NCBI GenBank assembly: GCA_002205965.3
Contig: NADL03000471.1
Coordinates: 806,001 to 870,000 of the forward strand
Direction of reading: 5' to 3'
Length of the DNA stretch: 64,000 nucleotides
Source: Kappaphycus alvarezii
Lineage: Eukaryota; Rhodophyta; Florideophyceae; Gigartinales; Solieriaceae
Of the stretch, positions 1 through 12,499 are shown piece after piece (position 1 is the stretch's first letter; each line of letters starts with the position of its first letter). The translations under genes were made by a program, and so were the position numbers. Under the pieces are notes generated by a model. That model worked only from the letters and a program-made list of their open reading frames with translations, ran no database searches and had not been told where the DNA came from.

Positions 1-62
1 GTCAAACTCCTCTGCATGCTCCGCGGCGTGCTGAGCGTCAGCGAGCCGGAACTTAGCACCTA

Positions 63-1067
63 TCATGCCGAGGCACATAGGCAGTGCATGCGGAAGCGGG
101 CCCTGGGGTCTCGGACCCGTTCCAGCAACGCGAGGGTGTGGCGGCACCCCTCTACCTTGGTGCGTAGGAATATCTTCGTGAAGGCAGCGTTACCCATCGG
201 GGTACCAGGAAGCTCAAAACCGTCGCCGGCGCATTCCGCAAGCAGATACGCGGCCAGGAAAGCCGCGCGGTCAACTGGCAAAGTGTGCGGCCAGGAGATG
301 CGGGTCTTGTGGTGGTTAATAAACAGACCATAAGACGGGCCGTAGAGCGCGAGGGACCGTAGGGCTCGCCGCAGACCATTGAGTGACCCAATTATTGTGC
401 CGTCGTCGACGTACCACTGATTCAAAATGATACCCTCCTCTTCGACGACCTGCCGGATGAGCGGTTGAATCGTCAACGAGAAAAGCAGCATACTCGCAGG
501 GTCCCCTTGCTGGGTTCCCTGGGCACTAGAATGAATCGTCTGCTCCCGATTTGGGACGATTAGCGGTGGTCGGGAGCGACCGTACACTATGTTTGCAAAT
601 CGGGGGAATGAGGGGGCACGGGATGCCAGCATATCCAGCATTGCTTGCCGATCAACGCTGTTGAAGGAGTTTCGGGCATCGATGAGGACGGTGGCAACGT
701 TTGGGTCCGATGACACCCCTCGCAGCATGGTGCGAACGTCATGGACGATAGCATTCATGCCGGCCTTGATGCCATTGGCAGTTTGGAAGGGGGCCAAGAA
801 TGCACGGGAGTTATCAATAGCCGACGGGAGCAGCTTGTTCGTGACCAGGCGCCGGAGGACAGAGCCGCCCGCGATGGGACGGATCTTCCCAGGCTTGGGC
901 TGCAGGGGGAGGAGGGTCGCAGCGGAGAGCACTCCATGGCCTGAGTTATGTTGAGTGGCCCTCAGCGTGTGCTGAGTTGTCCTTGTACGGAGGAACCGCT
1001 GGCACCACATCCTCCATGGCCGGAGAAAGCACGGAGGACGCAGCAGGTTTGGAGGCCTGCTGGGCAC
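63..1067 (-). CDS. LINE (non-LTR retrotransposon) reverse transcriptase, partial
   Basis: Open frame of 334 codons holding the reverse transcriptase core that copies element RNA into DNA at the target site. Visible motifs: KIRPIAGGSVLRRL near residues 61-74, motif A with VLIDARNSFNSVDR (Asp about 130), motif B QGTQQGDP (about 183-190), and the catalytic box YVDDG (about 219-223). The frame opens on GTG and has no convincing start, so the N-terminus lies in the broken sequence just upstream (1,077-1,490). It stops at 63, but another frame stays open to the window edge with residues (FRLADAQHAAEHAEEFD) that fit the usual continuation, so a frameshift near 60-70 is likely. Strongly GC-rich compared with the neighbouring 3-8 kb. 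The family is clear; the clade is not assigned. Confidence 0.85.
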   Translation of the reverse strand: MPSRPPNLLRPPCFLRPWRMWCQRFLRTRTTQHTLRATQHNSGHGVLSAATLLPLQPKPGKIRPIAGGSVLRRLVTNKLLPSAIDNSRAFLAPFQTANGIKAGMNAIVHDVRTMLRGVSSDPNVATVLIDARNSFNSVDRQAMLDMLASRAPSFPRFANIVYGRSRPPLIVPNREQTIHSSAQGTQQGDPASMLLFSLTIQPLIRQVVEEEGIILNQWYVDDGTIIGSLNGLRRALRSLALYGPSYGLFINHHKTRISWPHTLPVDRAAFLAAYLLAECAGDGFELPGTPMGNAAFTKIFLRTKVEGCRHTLALLERVRDPRARFRMHCLCASA

Positions 1068-1076
1068 GGGCGGGGG

Positions 1077-1490
1077 TTACGGGTGCTGTGAACACCAGTG
1101 TAATGGCCTTGGCTGTGGATGCCTGGGAGCACCTCGCTTTGCCGATGGCCGCAGTGCAAACACACGGCGGTGGTGCCCGAGGGTGGATGTGGCAGCCTTG
1201 CGCGGGGGCCGGCGGGCTTGGGGGGAGGTCATCCGCTCAGCCTCGGCAGGTCTAAGATCCGCCGTGGCAGTTCCCACTGGGAGCGCATCTTGACGGGCAG
1301 GGGGGGTCTCGTTGGTGGGGTCCACCATGGCCTTCTGGGAGCCCTGTTTCCGGGGCTGCATGGCCTTGCGGCGTGAAGCCGGGATGTTGTGGCCGCGGAG
1401 GACCGAAGCAAAGGCCTGGAGGGTGTAGGGCTTGGCCGACCGGCGGTCAGCGCGGTGGACGGCGTTCTGCAGGAGACAGATTTCCTTCTA
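1077..1490 (-). pseudogene. LINE 5' coding remnant upstream of the RT frame
   Basis: On the minus strand this links the C-terminal piece at 1.49-2.55 kb to the RT frame at 63-1,067. Two overlapping frames are open (1,077-1,361 and 1,229-1,411), rich in Arg, Pro and Ala as expected from the high GC content. I see no known domain. It is probably the broken region before the RT domain of the left-hand LINE copy, because the RT core of this type usually follows a basic, low-complexity segment. The exact junction between the two LINE pieces is not visible; no poly-A tract marks it. Confidence 0.4.
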
Positions 1491-2560
1491 CAGGCGGGTC
1501 TGGATGCCGCCGGCAGTGATAGCGCCGAGAGCCTTCATTGCCACAACTGCCAAAGCAGTATCGGTCCAAATGGCGGCTCTAGAATGCCGGAATGTGCGAC
1601 TACGAATAACCTCCGTGGAGATATGACGGCGGTGTGCGATGGCCGGGAAAACCTCGTTGAGAAACCGGGCTGTTTTGGTGCAGGGGGGCCCAAGGGAATT
1701 GAAAGCAAGGGGCTGGAATTGGAAAGGGAGATTACTCTGAAGGCAATCCAAGGGATTGAGCGCGCAAAGTGCCAGTTTGCGGTCGAGGTTGCAAATCTTG
1801 TCCCGGTGCGTGCAGTGTGCTGCTCCATCTGCTATCTGTGTGGTCTCCGTTTGGGTGGCAGGCTTCAAGGGCGATACGACAGTGATGACACAGGCTAGTG
1901 GGCGGCGGTATGACTTTATCTAGGGGAGGGCTGGGATATACGCGGGCGGAGGTCAGTCAGCGGGATAAGGAGCGGGGCCTCAAGCTCACATTCTTGGCAG
2001 GCGATGCGTGTGATGGGCGTGATTAGGCTGTTGCGCACGGAGTTGTGCCGGTGGACGCGGCCGAATCCGGTGGGGCAAAGGTCTGCTGCGTGGTTGCCAA
2101 AGGTGTTCATGGGCTTGTGGCAGTGCTGGCAGAGGACAGGCGGGTGGTCGGTGTACACAGGTAGGAAAATGTGCCTTTGGAGCATTATAGACCACTTCTT
2201 GTTGGGGGTCCGGTAGCAGGAGGCGGGATGGGCATCGAGGAAGGAGGGAACGGGAATGTAGCGGACGGCGTGGTCATGGATGCGTAGCGGATGTCATTGG
2301 CACCTCACCATGCTGTGAGGGGGTGTGGTTGACCTCCCGGTCCGCGCCACACTAATAGAGATGGGCCCGCGGGTCTTGCCGCACCCTCACTAGTTTGGAT
2401 TGGGTGTTTTGGGAGGATACAGCGAGGACAATAGGGTCAAGGTCTCCAAGGACGGTGGGGTCGGGATAGCCGGGGATACGACTAACGAAGGTATGAGGGG
2501 GTGGGCGGGCTTGATCAAGGAGGGCACGCCGGTCTGCAAGGCACAGCAAGTGCAGGAGAT
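1488..2560 (-). pseudogene. LINE C-terminal domain (CxxC zinc motif, RHN motif), separate copy
   Basis: Minus-strand pieces match the region that follows the RT in GC-rich LINEs of protists and fungi. The frame at 1,916-2,185 carries VLCQHCHKPMNTFGNHAADLC, then GRVHRHNSVRN: a C-x2-C/H/C metal site followed by an arginine-histidine-asparagine motif. The frame at 1,488-1,868 continues with a run of basic helices around FQPLAFNSLGPP. Weaker matching frames extend to about 2,560. Several frame changes separate the pieces, so it is not functional. It lies 5' of an RT domain on the same strand, the reverse of the order inside one element, so it must come from another copy placed head-to-tail. A nuclease role for this domain is inference. 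Confidence 0.65.
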
Positions 2561-2838
2561 TTGCGGTCCGGCGGGGGAGTATCGGGTGGTGCGTTCGCGA
2601 GCAGGGGCAGCGTCAATGACGCTGGCAGCTTATATACCGTGGAGGGGCTGATTTCGGCGAAACCATATTCGCCGAGACGGATCGGGAGACAACGTTGAGT
2701 CCAGGCTTGGCCTGTATGGGCAAAGTTTTCGATTTTCTCGTGGAGCTCCAGCTGCAGCGATTCAGAAACGGTTGCGGCGTCCGGGGTACGTGTTGAGGGT
2801 CCAAGAGGCCGAACGAACTAGCACAAACGCGATGCGTA

Positions 2839-2872
2839 TCAACCGTCGGTAATTTTCAACCGTCGGTAATTT
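2839..2872. repeat. 17-bp direct repeat, two exact units
   Basis: Two adjacent exact copies of TCAACCGTCGGTAATTT, just beyond the GC-rich LINE block. They may be a small duplication at the LINE boundary. Confidence 0.8.
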
Positions 2873-4000
2873 TCCGCTATCTGAAAGCCCCGTTCCGACT
2901 AGTTGGAGTTCTAATCCTCCTTAGCGCCTCTGGTTGCTTGCTCCCACCTCCGTAAAATTTTCTCCCCCCGTACTTGTCAACAATCATCCGAGTACCTTAA
3001 GGCGGGAAGGATGGGTTCCTTGATGTTTGAAAGATGGGAGTGGCTGTGTCCAGGGATCTTCGGTCAGGTAGCGGATGTTTGTAGTGATATCTACTACGTA
3101 ACCTCCTCTACAATACTGTCTCAAGACCAGCCATCAGGTATGCTGAGTTGGACATTACGGACGTTGCGGCGTGCCATTGAGAGAACACTACTCTGAACTT
3201 TCCATAGGCTCCATCGCCCTCACAGCTACACTCCGGGTCAGAACTCGTCCCCTCTTAAATTTTAATTCACCCTCGAATGTCCAACACTAATCTAATGGCA
3301 ATACGGGCGCAGTTGTTACAGTATTTGGGTGGCGGCTATACCTGTGATTCAGGTTTGATGTAAACTTAATAATACAGGATTATCAAAACGTAATGGTTGA
3401 ATTGCGAGCTAAACTACTGTACCTCAAAGTAAGACTCAGTATGAGTTATATGGCCATAACAACCAGTGGCGTGTCCAAACAAATAAGTGATGAATCTTTT
3501 TCCAACTTTTCTACCTAGCCCTTACAGTAACATTCAAGGAGTCTAGCCATTTCCGTGAACACCATATCAAATGAACATGTTACTCTGACTTGGTAGTACG
3601 GTAAACAAATTTCGATTAAATTCTAAGTAACAGCATTGGGGCTGACATTAGCGGCCCCCGGAAAAAGGTTCAGTACGAAGTCTGTATTAAGCCGCCAATT
3701 TAAAAAATGTATCGGCAACTTTTATATACAAGTGATTAGGAATCTCTTGGTCCTTCATTTAGATATTTTTAAACTTAAAGAGATGATATTGGAATGGTTT
3801 CCTTATGTGTATTCCTTTAAATACCAAGAGCCTATCCAAAAAATCTCACTGCTATTTGTTCCTTAAATTGTAGAAGGAACCGGAGTTTATCTCCTCGTAT
3901 GCGGTGATCAGAAAAAATTACTTCGGGTGGGGATTAGTAATATGTTCTATGGAAGTTATCTGCCGAAAAAAAGTTACAGGAGGGGTCTATAGAAAGTGGA
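2873..4000. other. Unassigned sequence, no gene seen
   Basis: Composition falls from GC-rich to AT-rich across this stretch. Short open frames near 3,011-3,196 and 3,636-3,866 show no domain or codon pattern I can support. Confidence 0.4.
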
Positions 4001-7000
4001 ATCAAATTATTTGTACTTAAATTGTATTTTGGGTTTGTACGATCTTTCAGATACGTTGTTCATCGAGTATGATAAAAAAGTTGATAAGATTTCGGTAATA
4101 TTTTTAGAACGGTAGTACTGTACATAGTCGAATTCATTGAGGATATCATAACTTGATACCCAAGCTAAATCCGTGATATTTTCTATCTTGTTGAATTTTC
4201 GAGTTTTAGATATTTGATTCTTCAATCGATTTCCTATCGATTCGCAAAGAGTGTGAAATTAATTTAGGTAATCCTCTAGCATCTATTTCAGTTGATTTAA
4301 GAGTGTTTTCTTCATATTCATTATAGAGTTAATTTGATATTGAATATGTACATATACGCTGCATTATATATATATAATTTTTCATATTTAGAAACTTCAT
4401 TGTATTATTTCAAGATCTGAAATAATTTTCCAAGGTGATTCATATTCGTTATATGTTTATTCGTAAAATAATATTTCAGTTTATTATAGTAATTTTCGAT
4501 TCTAGAGGAACGAATCGCATATGCTTCTAATTATAGCAATTTTTTATTTTTACAGGCAAATTAAATAAAAAAATCACTAATATTTTCTCCCCTGCACGCT
4601 TCGAGTGTAGAAATGGGCACAAAAATCCTATTTTCTTTATGTGCATGCTTTTGGGACCGTTAGAATTCTTTGTAACTATTATTAAATGCATCAGTCTCAC
4701 TTTACATTTTCGGCAAGAAGAAGTGTCTGTTTATTTGGGCTATAGTCATATTTATACACATTTTAATACCATACTCTGACTCGAGATTTTCATGCAGCAG
4801 TGTGCGTCTAATTCCTACTTTTCATGGATACTGTGGTGTAAAGGTAAATTATCTTTTCTTTCCGGCTATATGGATGCTTAAGACTTTTTATCTTATCTCT
4901 AAAATCTTCCCATTGGAGATGTTCTCTCTCCACTTTGTTTAAGGTCTCAGCACTGACTTTAAAACTGGTATATTCATGAACTGTAAATAGTTTTTGGTTA
5001 CTCTTTTGACTTATTTATTTTTTATTGATAAGTAATCAGCAACTATGTTATGTATTGCATTTCGTGGTCAAAATCCTGGACAAAATCCACACATCTGACT
5101 TCTTTACGAGAAAAGTTTTTCTGAGTATCCAAATATTTGAAATGATAATGATCAGATTAATTGCATGAATCACTGCAATAGTTCCATTTCGTAGGTCTTT
5201 AACTTTTCCCCTGTCCCGTTTAGTGTATGAGGTGCAAAGGCAACCGTTTCAGAATCTGTACAATCTGTTTGCCTTAAAAATTCTCCAACACTAAAAATTC
5301 TCCAACACCTGTTTGAGAAGTATCGCTAGGTCATGTGATAAGTGTAAAGTTTGCATCTGCAAATCGCAAAAAATTGTTTTGGTAAGCTTATTATTGAAAT
5401 CATCCAAAAATTTCGACGCTGTAGACTACAGTAGGAGTCTAAATCCTTCTTTTTGAGATTTTTTTAAAGGACTGCCAACTTCAGCAAAATCTTCGATGAA
5501 TCCTCGATAATAATTAAAAAGTCCCCAAATACATTGAATTTCAACAACGGAAGATACATAATAGTTCCAAAATTTTGATCGCTTTGATTTTCTTGCGATC
5601 GAACCGTATTCTATCTTTTCCAATATTATGTCATAAATATTATAATTAGGGGTTTATGAGAAGCATCTGGGTAATTTTCCGTGCCAATTGATATTTCATG
5701 AAAAGCTCAAGAACTGTCCATATTTGTCTTAATGTATCATATTTTAAAAATAAAAATAAGAATTTCATCAGGATAGGCGAGGATAAACTTATCTAGGGAA
5801 GTACGCAAATTTAAATTCATTAGTGACCGTAAATATCGTGGAGCTCCTCAGAGTCCAAAGGGTGTAGCCAAATAGTCAAACTAACCATATCTTGTTCGAA
5901 ACGCTGTTTTGGTATATATTCTTCATCAATTACAAAGTGGTTATATCCTGATCGTATTTGAAGTCTTGAAAATCCTTTGCTCCGCCAATTTGATCCCATA
6001 CTTCATCAATTCGTGAAGGTGGTATTTTATTCTCTAGTAGACCGTTTATTCTATATTAGATAATTCACAGTCCTAATTCTCCATCTCTCTTGGAAATGAA
6101 CAACACATGCTTCCCCAAGGACTTATGATTGGGTGAATAAACCTATTTTCTATTATACTATCAATTAACTTTTTCATTTCAGCAAGTTCATTTTGAGATA
6201 ACTTTCACAACTGCTCAATCTGGGTTTTAGAGCCTTTTCGTAACACTATTTTCATTTCAATCAGTCCCTTCGGTGGTGAATGATTTTGTAATTCCTATGT
6301 AAACCTATACTTGAATACTTCCACTATGAGTTGAATCTGCTCTTTCTCATCATAATCCCTCTCATGTCCGGTACTCATGTTTCTTACTTTTATCGGGCCC
6401 TCTCCTGGATCTTTGAGGCTTTTCTATCTTATATTATTATTTTTAAATATCACGTGAGATATGATATGTCCGTTCTCTCAGACATACAGAGAGAACTGTT
6501 TATTCGATAGCAAACTTTTGAGAATCTCCTTGTTATGGAGCCTCTGCAGCGATTCAGTCAATTACTATTGTTACACTACGAACCTCGGTACTTCCTCAAT
6601 ATCTACAGCTGTTTTATCCTAAAATTCGCCTTTGCCGTTTATTTCTCTTTTTATACTTCCATCTTTCTTTTGATATCAATAATTTTTCAATTCTACTGTA
6701 AAGGAGGATTCTACATGAGTAACTACTTCATTTTGTATCTAATTGTACGTTGAATATTATTTTTTACTTCTTTATTATTTCTATGGTATGGACGCCTGTC
6801 ACGCATACCTGAATATGTAACATGGTTTTAAAAAATGTTTTCTCAATATTTCCGCGACTTGTTGTTATTCTTTCTTACTACATATCTTCTTTTTTAAAGT
6901 ACTTTTAGTTATTTGTAGACTTATTCTGTGAGTTAATAGCCGCTTATCGATTAATTCTGTAATGATTACGTGCAACGCAGCCAGTGTTCCATCGACAAAG

Positions 7001-7650
7001 CATCATCTGTTCGCAATTCTCCGCTTTTGTTCTTCAGGGGATATCGATATAAATATTTGTCTAGAAAACGATTTTTGCAGAGAAAGAGAATTGTGTTTCT
7101 GTATATTTTCAATTTTCATGTGTATACAAACCGGAATTAAACCTATTTCTACTAGTTTGCATTACCATAGTTCCTAATCAACTCATAATATCACAGAATT
7201 GGTCCGCGATTTGCATCGCTTCATTGAAACTATCTGATTGAGCTCGTTTGATATCCTTCGAGAGCCTTTTCTAAGTACTTGACTATAATCGAATACATGT
7301 TCGTCAATCTGCATAGTTTTCATTCGCAGCAAACCTTTCAGAAATTCCTTATTTTATACTTGGATTTATTTAAAGTTCCTACTTTTCTATTTTCAGAGAA
7401 TTTTCCGTGCATTTGTTTCACGATTGACAGGCCCAAAGTAGCTCAATGACTTTGTTTCGATATCGTTGAAAACTGAAAAAATATTATTATGAAGTAGCGT
7501 TAGCTCACATTCTTTGAATGCTTCTCCGCTCAAGAAAATTACTACTTATCTGATTTCATCTATCTTATAAGTAACTAAAGTCTGACTAGAGAACTATTTT
7601 TAAGACTCTGAAACCAGCTGCGCAAATTATGTCGATAAAACTTATCAGGT
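4000..7650 (-). mobile_element. Decayed Ty3/gypsy LTR retrotransposon fossil (AT-rich)
   Basis: A fossil recognised from scattered protein similarity on the minus strand. Reverse transcriptase segments lie between about 5.4 and 6.35 kb; typical phrases are FDYLATPFGL near 5.85 kb and GLFNYYRGFIEDFAEVGSPL near 5.5 kb (the RT/RNase H linker of gypsy elements). Gag-like sequence sits near 7.2-7.4 kb (KRAQSDSFNEAMQIAD). The order gag to RT runs from high to low coordinates, as expected for the minus strand. No LTR pair, primer site or target duplication was found, so both ends are approximate. The coding is broken very many times and is far more AT-rich than the gypsy at 13-18.8 kb. That suggests great age, mutation biased toward A/T, or both. 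Confidence 0.65.
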
Positions 7651-8336
7651 TTCCCTGATTGTAGCAATGAATGCTGATTCATTCTCTTCTTATGAGTCTG
7701 ATGTTACTGCAACAGTATTTAACTAATCTGAATTTTCAACTGTTCATATTGCTGCAATTTCTGTTGTAACTGCTGAATGTTTAATTAAATTCGCTAAATC
7801 CGCGTTCAAACCCCCAATTATGCTTACAGAATAACGAAACCGAAACCCAAACAATATGTGCCTAATTTACAATATGTAGTCCTGCAATTACTAAAGTCTT
7901 AGCAATTCTTTAGACTCGTCCGTACTTCACTGAAATGTGACATCATCAAAAATTATGGAATGGGACAACATAAAACATAAAGAAAATAAAATAAAAATAA
8001 AGGACTCTCGAGAGACCTCAGAGGCGCTCAGCCGCAAGAAAAAATACATGCAAGTGAAGCAGAAACTCGATGTACTCGCTTGCGTTTCTGTACCTCGTGA
8101 AGCGTTCTTAACTGTTCCAATACTCTAGAAGCACAAAAAATGGTCCCTTAGTAGCTTACAGACGCAAAAAGTAGGAAAAAAGCCTATCAATTGATGAAAA
8201 TGACTTTGTACCAGCTGAAATGATCCATCGTCGGCAACAATAGTCAACCTTAAACGCCAAACACAGTCAAGGCGCATGCGATCAGTATGGCTACACAGCT
8301 CACTTGATTGACGACACAGCAAAGCGAAAGTTGATC
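7650..8336. other. AT-rich spacer, nothing recognised
   Basis: No domain, RNA gene or clear repeat seen. A 63-codon frame at 7,937-8,128 is Lys-rich and probably chance. Confidence 0.4.
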
Positions 8337-8465
8337 AGCAGCACAGAATAGTAGGCCATCAGCATCACAAAATATGCGATTAGCGGCACAACACATGCGA
8401 CCAGCGGCACAACACATACGATCGGCGGCAAAACATACGCGATAAGCGGCAAAATATAGCACAAA
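8337..8465. repeat. 21-bp tandem repeat, five units plus a 24-bp unit
   Basis: Successive units start at 8,361, 8,382, 8,403, 8,424 and 8,445, with a related 24-bp unit at 8,337. The clearest unit is AGCGGCACAACACATGCGACC; others differ by a few bases. Because 21 is a multiple of three, the minus-strand frame at 8,250-8,645 (131 codons) translates it as a seven-residue repeat of the pattern CCAA-R-MC. I recognise no protein family and treat that frame as a by-product unless homologues are found. Confidence 0.8.
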
Positions 8466-8860
8466 GACCAGCGAATAAAATTCTCTTGATACGAGCTGTA
8501 GCCACGCTACCACGATTTTTCGCATAAATACTACTGCAAACACAGTGCTACTATCTTTCTTAAAAGCAGTGGCCGAACGCACTGTTAATATATTCCAAAT
8601 TAGCAGCTGGAAAATACTGTGGCCAAAAGTCTCAATGTCAAACATTGGCGACTGAAACTTACGCGAGAACCCCGGTGGTGGGGTACGGTTAATGTATGTA
8701 AGGGGGTAATGTTGAGGGAAATGGAGGGAGATGGAATACGAGAGAAAGAGAAAGAGGGAACAGGACGCAAAGGGAATTATTAGTTTAGTTGCCTTATTTC
8801 TTCTATCACTAGGTCTTTGACTGACATATTTTCTTGCACAATCGCTAGGGTTGCTTCGGC
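8466..8860. other. Spacer before the Copia fossil
   Basis: Contains a purine-rich stretch around 8,720-8,770 (runs of GGGA/GAGA on the plus strand). No gene seen. An LTR could lie here, but no matching partner was found near 12 kb. Confidence 0.35.
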
Positions 8861-11800
8861 GGGATGAGCGCTGCGAGAGGATTCAATGAACGAATTAATA
8901 ACAAGAAGCTTGCCAGATGGAACAAGGGGCTTCACCTGAAGCCAAGTTATTTTATTTTGAGCGACGATGCACTTGGACCACCTCCATACAGCACTACGTC
9001 ACCAGAATGGATCCTCGCTCACCAACATCTTACGTCAACAAACAGAAGGCAAGAAGTTACCCACTGTCTTCCGAAACCGATTCAAGAAGCAGCAGGAAAA
9101 CTGCAGACAATGCGCAGAGACTTCTGAACTTCCCCGTATCCTTAAACTGGCCCTGCCCTCTCTGGCAATTCCGAACATCGCGGTCTCCCTAGACTTCATG
9201 CCACACAGCCTCTACCCTTCCTTCACAAAGTTTCTTCTAATGTTAGACTGCTTTGAGAAATCCTGAAATTTGCTTACCTCTATGAAGATACAGCAGAAAC
9301 AGCATTCTTGTCATACTTGTGTCGATCGATTGCCGAATTTGATGCCTATATACTCACGGTCGTCGACAGGGGATCAACTCTAGTCAGAGCTTTCATGTTC
9401 GAAAAACTTGGAGAGCTAAAGATCCAGTTGTTCCGGACACCGACGGAATCAACGTGGTCTCCTGGCCCCAAAGAACGGTCCCGTAGTTTCTTCACAAGGC
9501 CATTGATAAGCCCCTTCTAAACACATCAATCAGAGCCAGGTGTAAAACTTAAGCAGCTAATGGCTGAGATCAGGGCGGCTTGGGACTTCATACAACAAAC
9601 GAATAACGTCATTCGTCACTCAATCGTTTCAGATCCATACCTCGCGTCCTCCTCGAATTGACAGAGGCAACTTCCACGGGATAGAACATCGCACTCATGG
9701 AAACGGCGTGCGTAGAAACAGAGAAGATCCATGCAGAATCCGTCATCCGATATGCTCTAAACCCACGTCACCGAGAGATCCTCAACATCCGCTACTTCTG
9801 CGTTAGTGTCCGCGTTTTTTTATACAGAAAGAGTAACTGCTGGCGTGAAGGGCTCATCAAAGCTCTCATGAAGCCCCACGTAATCGTAAAATGCAGTTCC
9901 CAACCAACGAATCCCGAATCCAACTATACTTTGGGGAAATATCATTGCCACCCGATATACGTGACAGCGATTTCCGAGAAGAGTCTGATGTACTGAAAAA
10001 ATTGGACGGATCTTCATCGAGCACTAGAATTCATGTAGAGTCCCAAACAGAGATCTTCAAGATAACCACGGTTCGAGATACAGTGTCCATCAGTGCCCTC
10101 GACCGTATTATGTTCATCGAAACCTTCTAGGTACTCAACGCCCAACCGACGATAAAATCATCGCTCTGAACCCTTCTCAATGCCCATGCGGCGTAATAGA
10201 CGCAGGAGAGCCCAAGTTTTTCCGAGGGAATATCATACTCGAGGACACGGACGACCATCTCGTCCTTTTACATCGCTATGGAAAATAAGGTTTCCCTCTA
10301 AACTTCCAGCGAACCGACAGGCAGTTTTCGCAGAGGTCAAAGCTGAGAATATCAAGTTCATGCTATCAGGATGAGTCAAAGAGCTCTCGCAGTCGACTTT
10401 GGACGAATCTAATGGACTTCTACAGGTCAAATGGACTCTCATTATCAAATGCTTTCTAACTGTATCCCCCAAAATCCGATTCCGCGCACTTTTAGTTATT
10501 GCAGCTCTCGTGTTGGCTTCATGACACTCCGTCATCGGCAATGTTCCTACGGTGGGACTGAATTCCTTGTGAATCCTACTCGTCATTTTCCTAACTTGTA
10601 ATAAACAACTCGAATCTCAAGGCCACGCAATCACTCTCATCTTCCGAGATTTCACCAAAACTTACTTGCAAAGCAACACAACGAAACGTCTGACCTACTA
10701 CTGAGCCTCACGAGAATACTTCCAAATCATTCCAGACAAACGCGAGCTCATTTGGAAAGCCAATGTACAAATACACAGTGAAGTGGAAACCGGTAGGGAC
10801 TGGAAATTAACCTTCATACCTTGAATATGCGAGCATATTATTACTATAAGCAATGATCGCACGACCCTTCCATCCCACCCAGCCCAGACCAGTATGCAGC
10901 CACTGCGCTGTACACGTATGATGCTGCGAAAGCTTTAACAACATCAAAGATTTCCGAAGAGGGATAAAATGGCGAAACAATTTCTCTGCAGAAGTGCACA
11001 GTACACCCCGACAGATTTCAAAGAAGTTCATATTCAGCTCTATGCATCAGAGATCATTACCAAACAGAGCTCCTACCTCTCCAAAGTCGACATTTCTGCA
11101 GAACTCAACGAGTTGCCGAAACCAGAGCTACGACGTCCTTCAATACAGATGAGATCTTCCAGATGCGTTCCAATGGCCTAAAACTTGCCTGAATCGCAAT
11201 TTTCACGACCCAAATATCTTCATTTCAAGCCAGCGTCGCCGTGCAACGAAACAAATACCAAAGGCTCTCCTCGTTGTCTGTACCACGGAACACCTGTCAA
11301 GTCCTTACTGCAGCTCAGAAGCAAGAGTCGGGCTGTAATCCATACATCTCACTCGATCTTGACACCATTCACATCAGTCTGTATTCTGATGCCTCATTCT
11401 AGAACCTCGACACAAAAAACTCCTGGATCGGCTTCATTGTCGTACTTATAGAGAAAGACGATAAGATCAACATTATTCACTCGCACCGATCCCGTGCTCC
11501 TAGAAGGCCCCATTCCACTGATTAATCCGAAATTATGGCCGTTAACGTTTTCGTTCAATCTCTAGAGAATATTTCAACGATAAACTTCAACCCCCTCAAA
11601 AAGATCGTTCCAATCATTGCGTTCATCAACTACGAGACATTCTGTACAAACTTGATGAATTCCAAAGTGCCTTCCATTCCGGAAATCGGGTAATGCTGCG
11701 GCGAGTTAATAGCAAGAGGAAAGTTTTCACCGTTATGTGTGATCCCCGACACTGCTAACTCCGCCAACGCGATGACCAAAGCAAATCGAAACTCCATGTG

Positions 11801-11900
11801 TAAGACCGCTTTGACCGCCATCCGATGCGTCACATCCAAAACTGAGTGTTCATGTTACAAGACTCCCCGCACTGCCACCTGAAATGGATTCCAACTACCA
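8860..11900 (+). mobile_element. Copia-type LTR retrotransposon fossil (IN-RT-RNase H)
   Basis: Three pol domains lie in Copia order on the plus strand. Integrase: about 8.97-9.55 kb, with a His/Cys zinc region ending CRQC followed by AVSLDFMP. Reverse transcriptase: about 10.2-10.85 kb, best seen in FRDFTKTYLQSN near 10.65 kb, the Copia equivalent of D-x-x-x-A-Y-x-Q. RNase H: about 11.36-11.56 kb, with LYSDASF and WIGFIVVL, then SEIMAV. The type resembles the Copia pol common in fungi and other microbial eukaryotes. Gag and protease were not found upstream and no LTRs were identified, so the ends are approximate. Coding is broken many times; it is an old, dead copy. Confidence 0.65.
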
Positions 11901-12490
11901 AGGTCCCAATGCCCGAAGATCTTTCGAGCACATATTCTCTTTAGATGAAATCAAAAGACCTGAAAAAGCAGCTTTACAAACATTCTATTGAGAACAGGGC
12001 AGCGAACCAATCCACACACGAACATGGCCAGGAAACACCGTCACCAAAACTTCAATATCATAGCCCCCAGGCCCGGAACTCACTCTATTGGAGCTCAGGT
12101 GATCGAGGATTTTCTAAAGAGGGGAAATATTCCTTCAGGGTTCGCGAAAGTTCAGCTCGCCTATGTTCAGACAGGTCTCACCATACTATGCCCAGACCAA
12201 GTGAGTATATGTAAATTTTCGTTGTTAGTAAAACCAAGGACAAGATTTAGGCCGATTAAGGTAGTTTCTAGGGTGAAGGTAAGAGAAAGCCCTGGAAATC
12301 CTCGATTCCGGAAGCAAACTTCCTTTTATAGAAACTGAAACGTCTATGGCCAACACGGGTATCACACGACACATCTAAGGGAATTTTTATCTTACGCCAC
12401 GCAAAGAGTCGTCAGGAACTATCCCGGAAACCACGCAAATTTAGCCGTCTACTATTTCCCATGCCCTTCCAAGAAAAAATTATGGTCGTT
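11900..12490 (+). other. Unassigned coding-like sequence after the Copia RNase H
   Basis: Overlapping plus-strand frames at 11,945-12,214 and 11,988-12,338 are open, but I recognise no domain. They may be the tail of the Copia fossil or the lead-in to the gypsy scrap at 12.5 kb. Confidence 0.3.
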
Positions 12491-12499
12491 CAATTTGGG

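Noticed and set aside
1389-1898. A 169-codon plus-strand frame
   Set aside because: Shadow of the minus-strand LINE coding region in GC-rich DNA.
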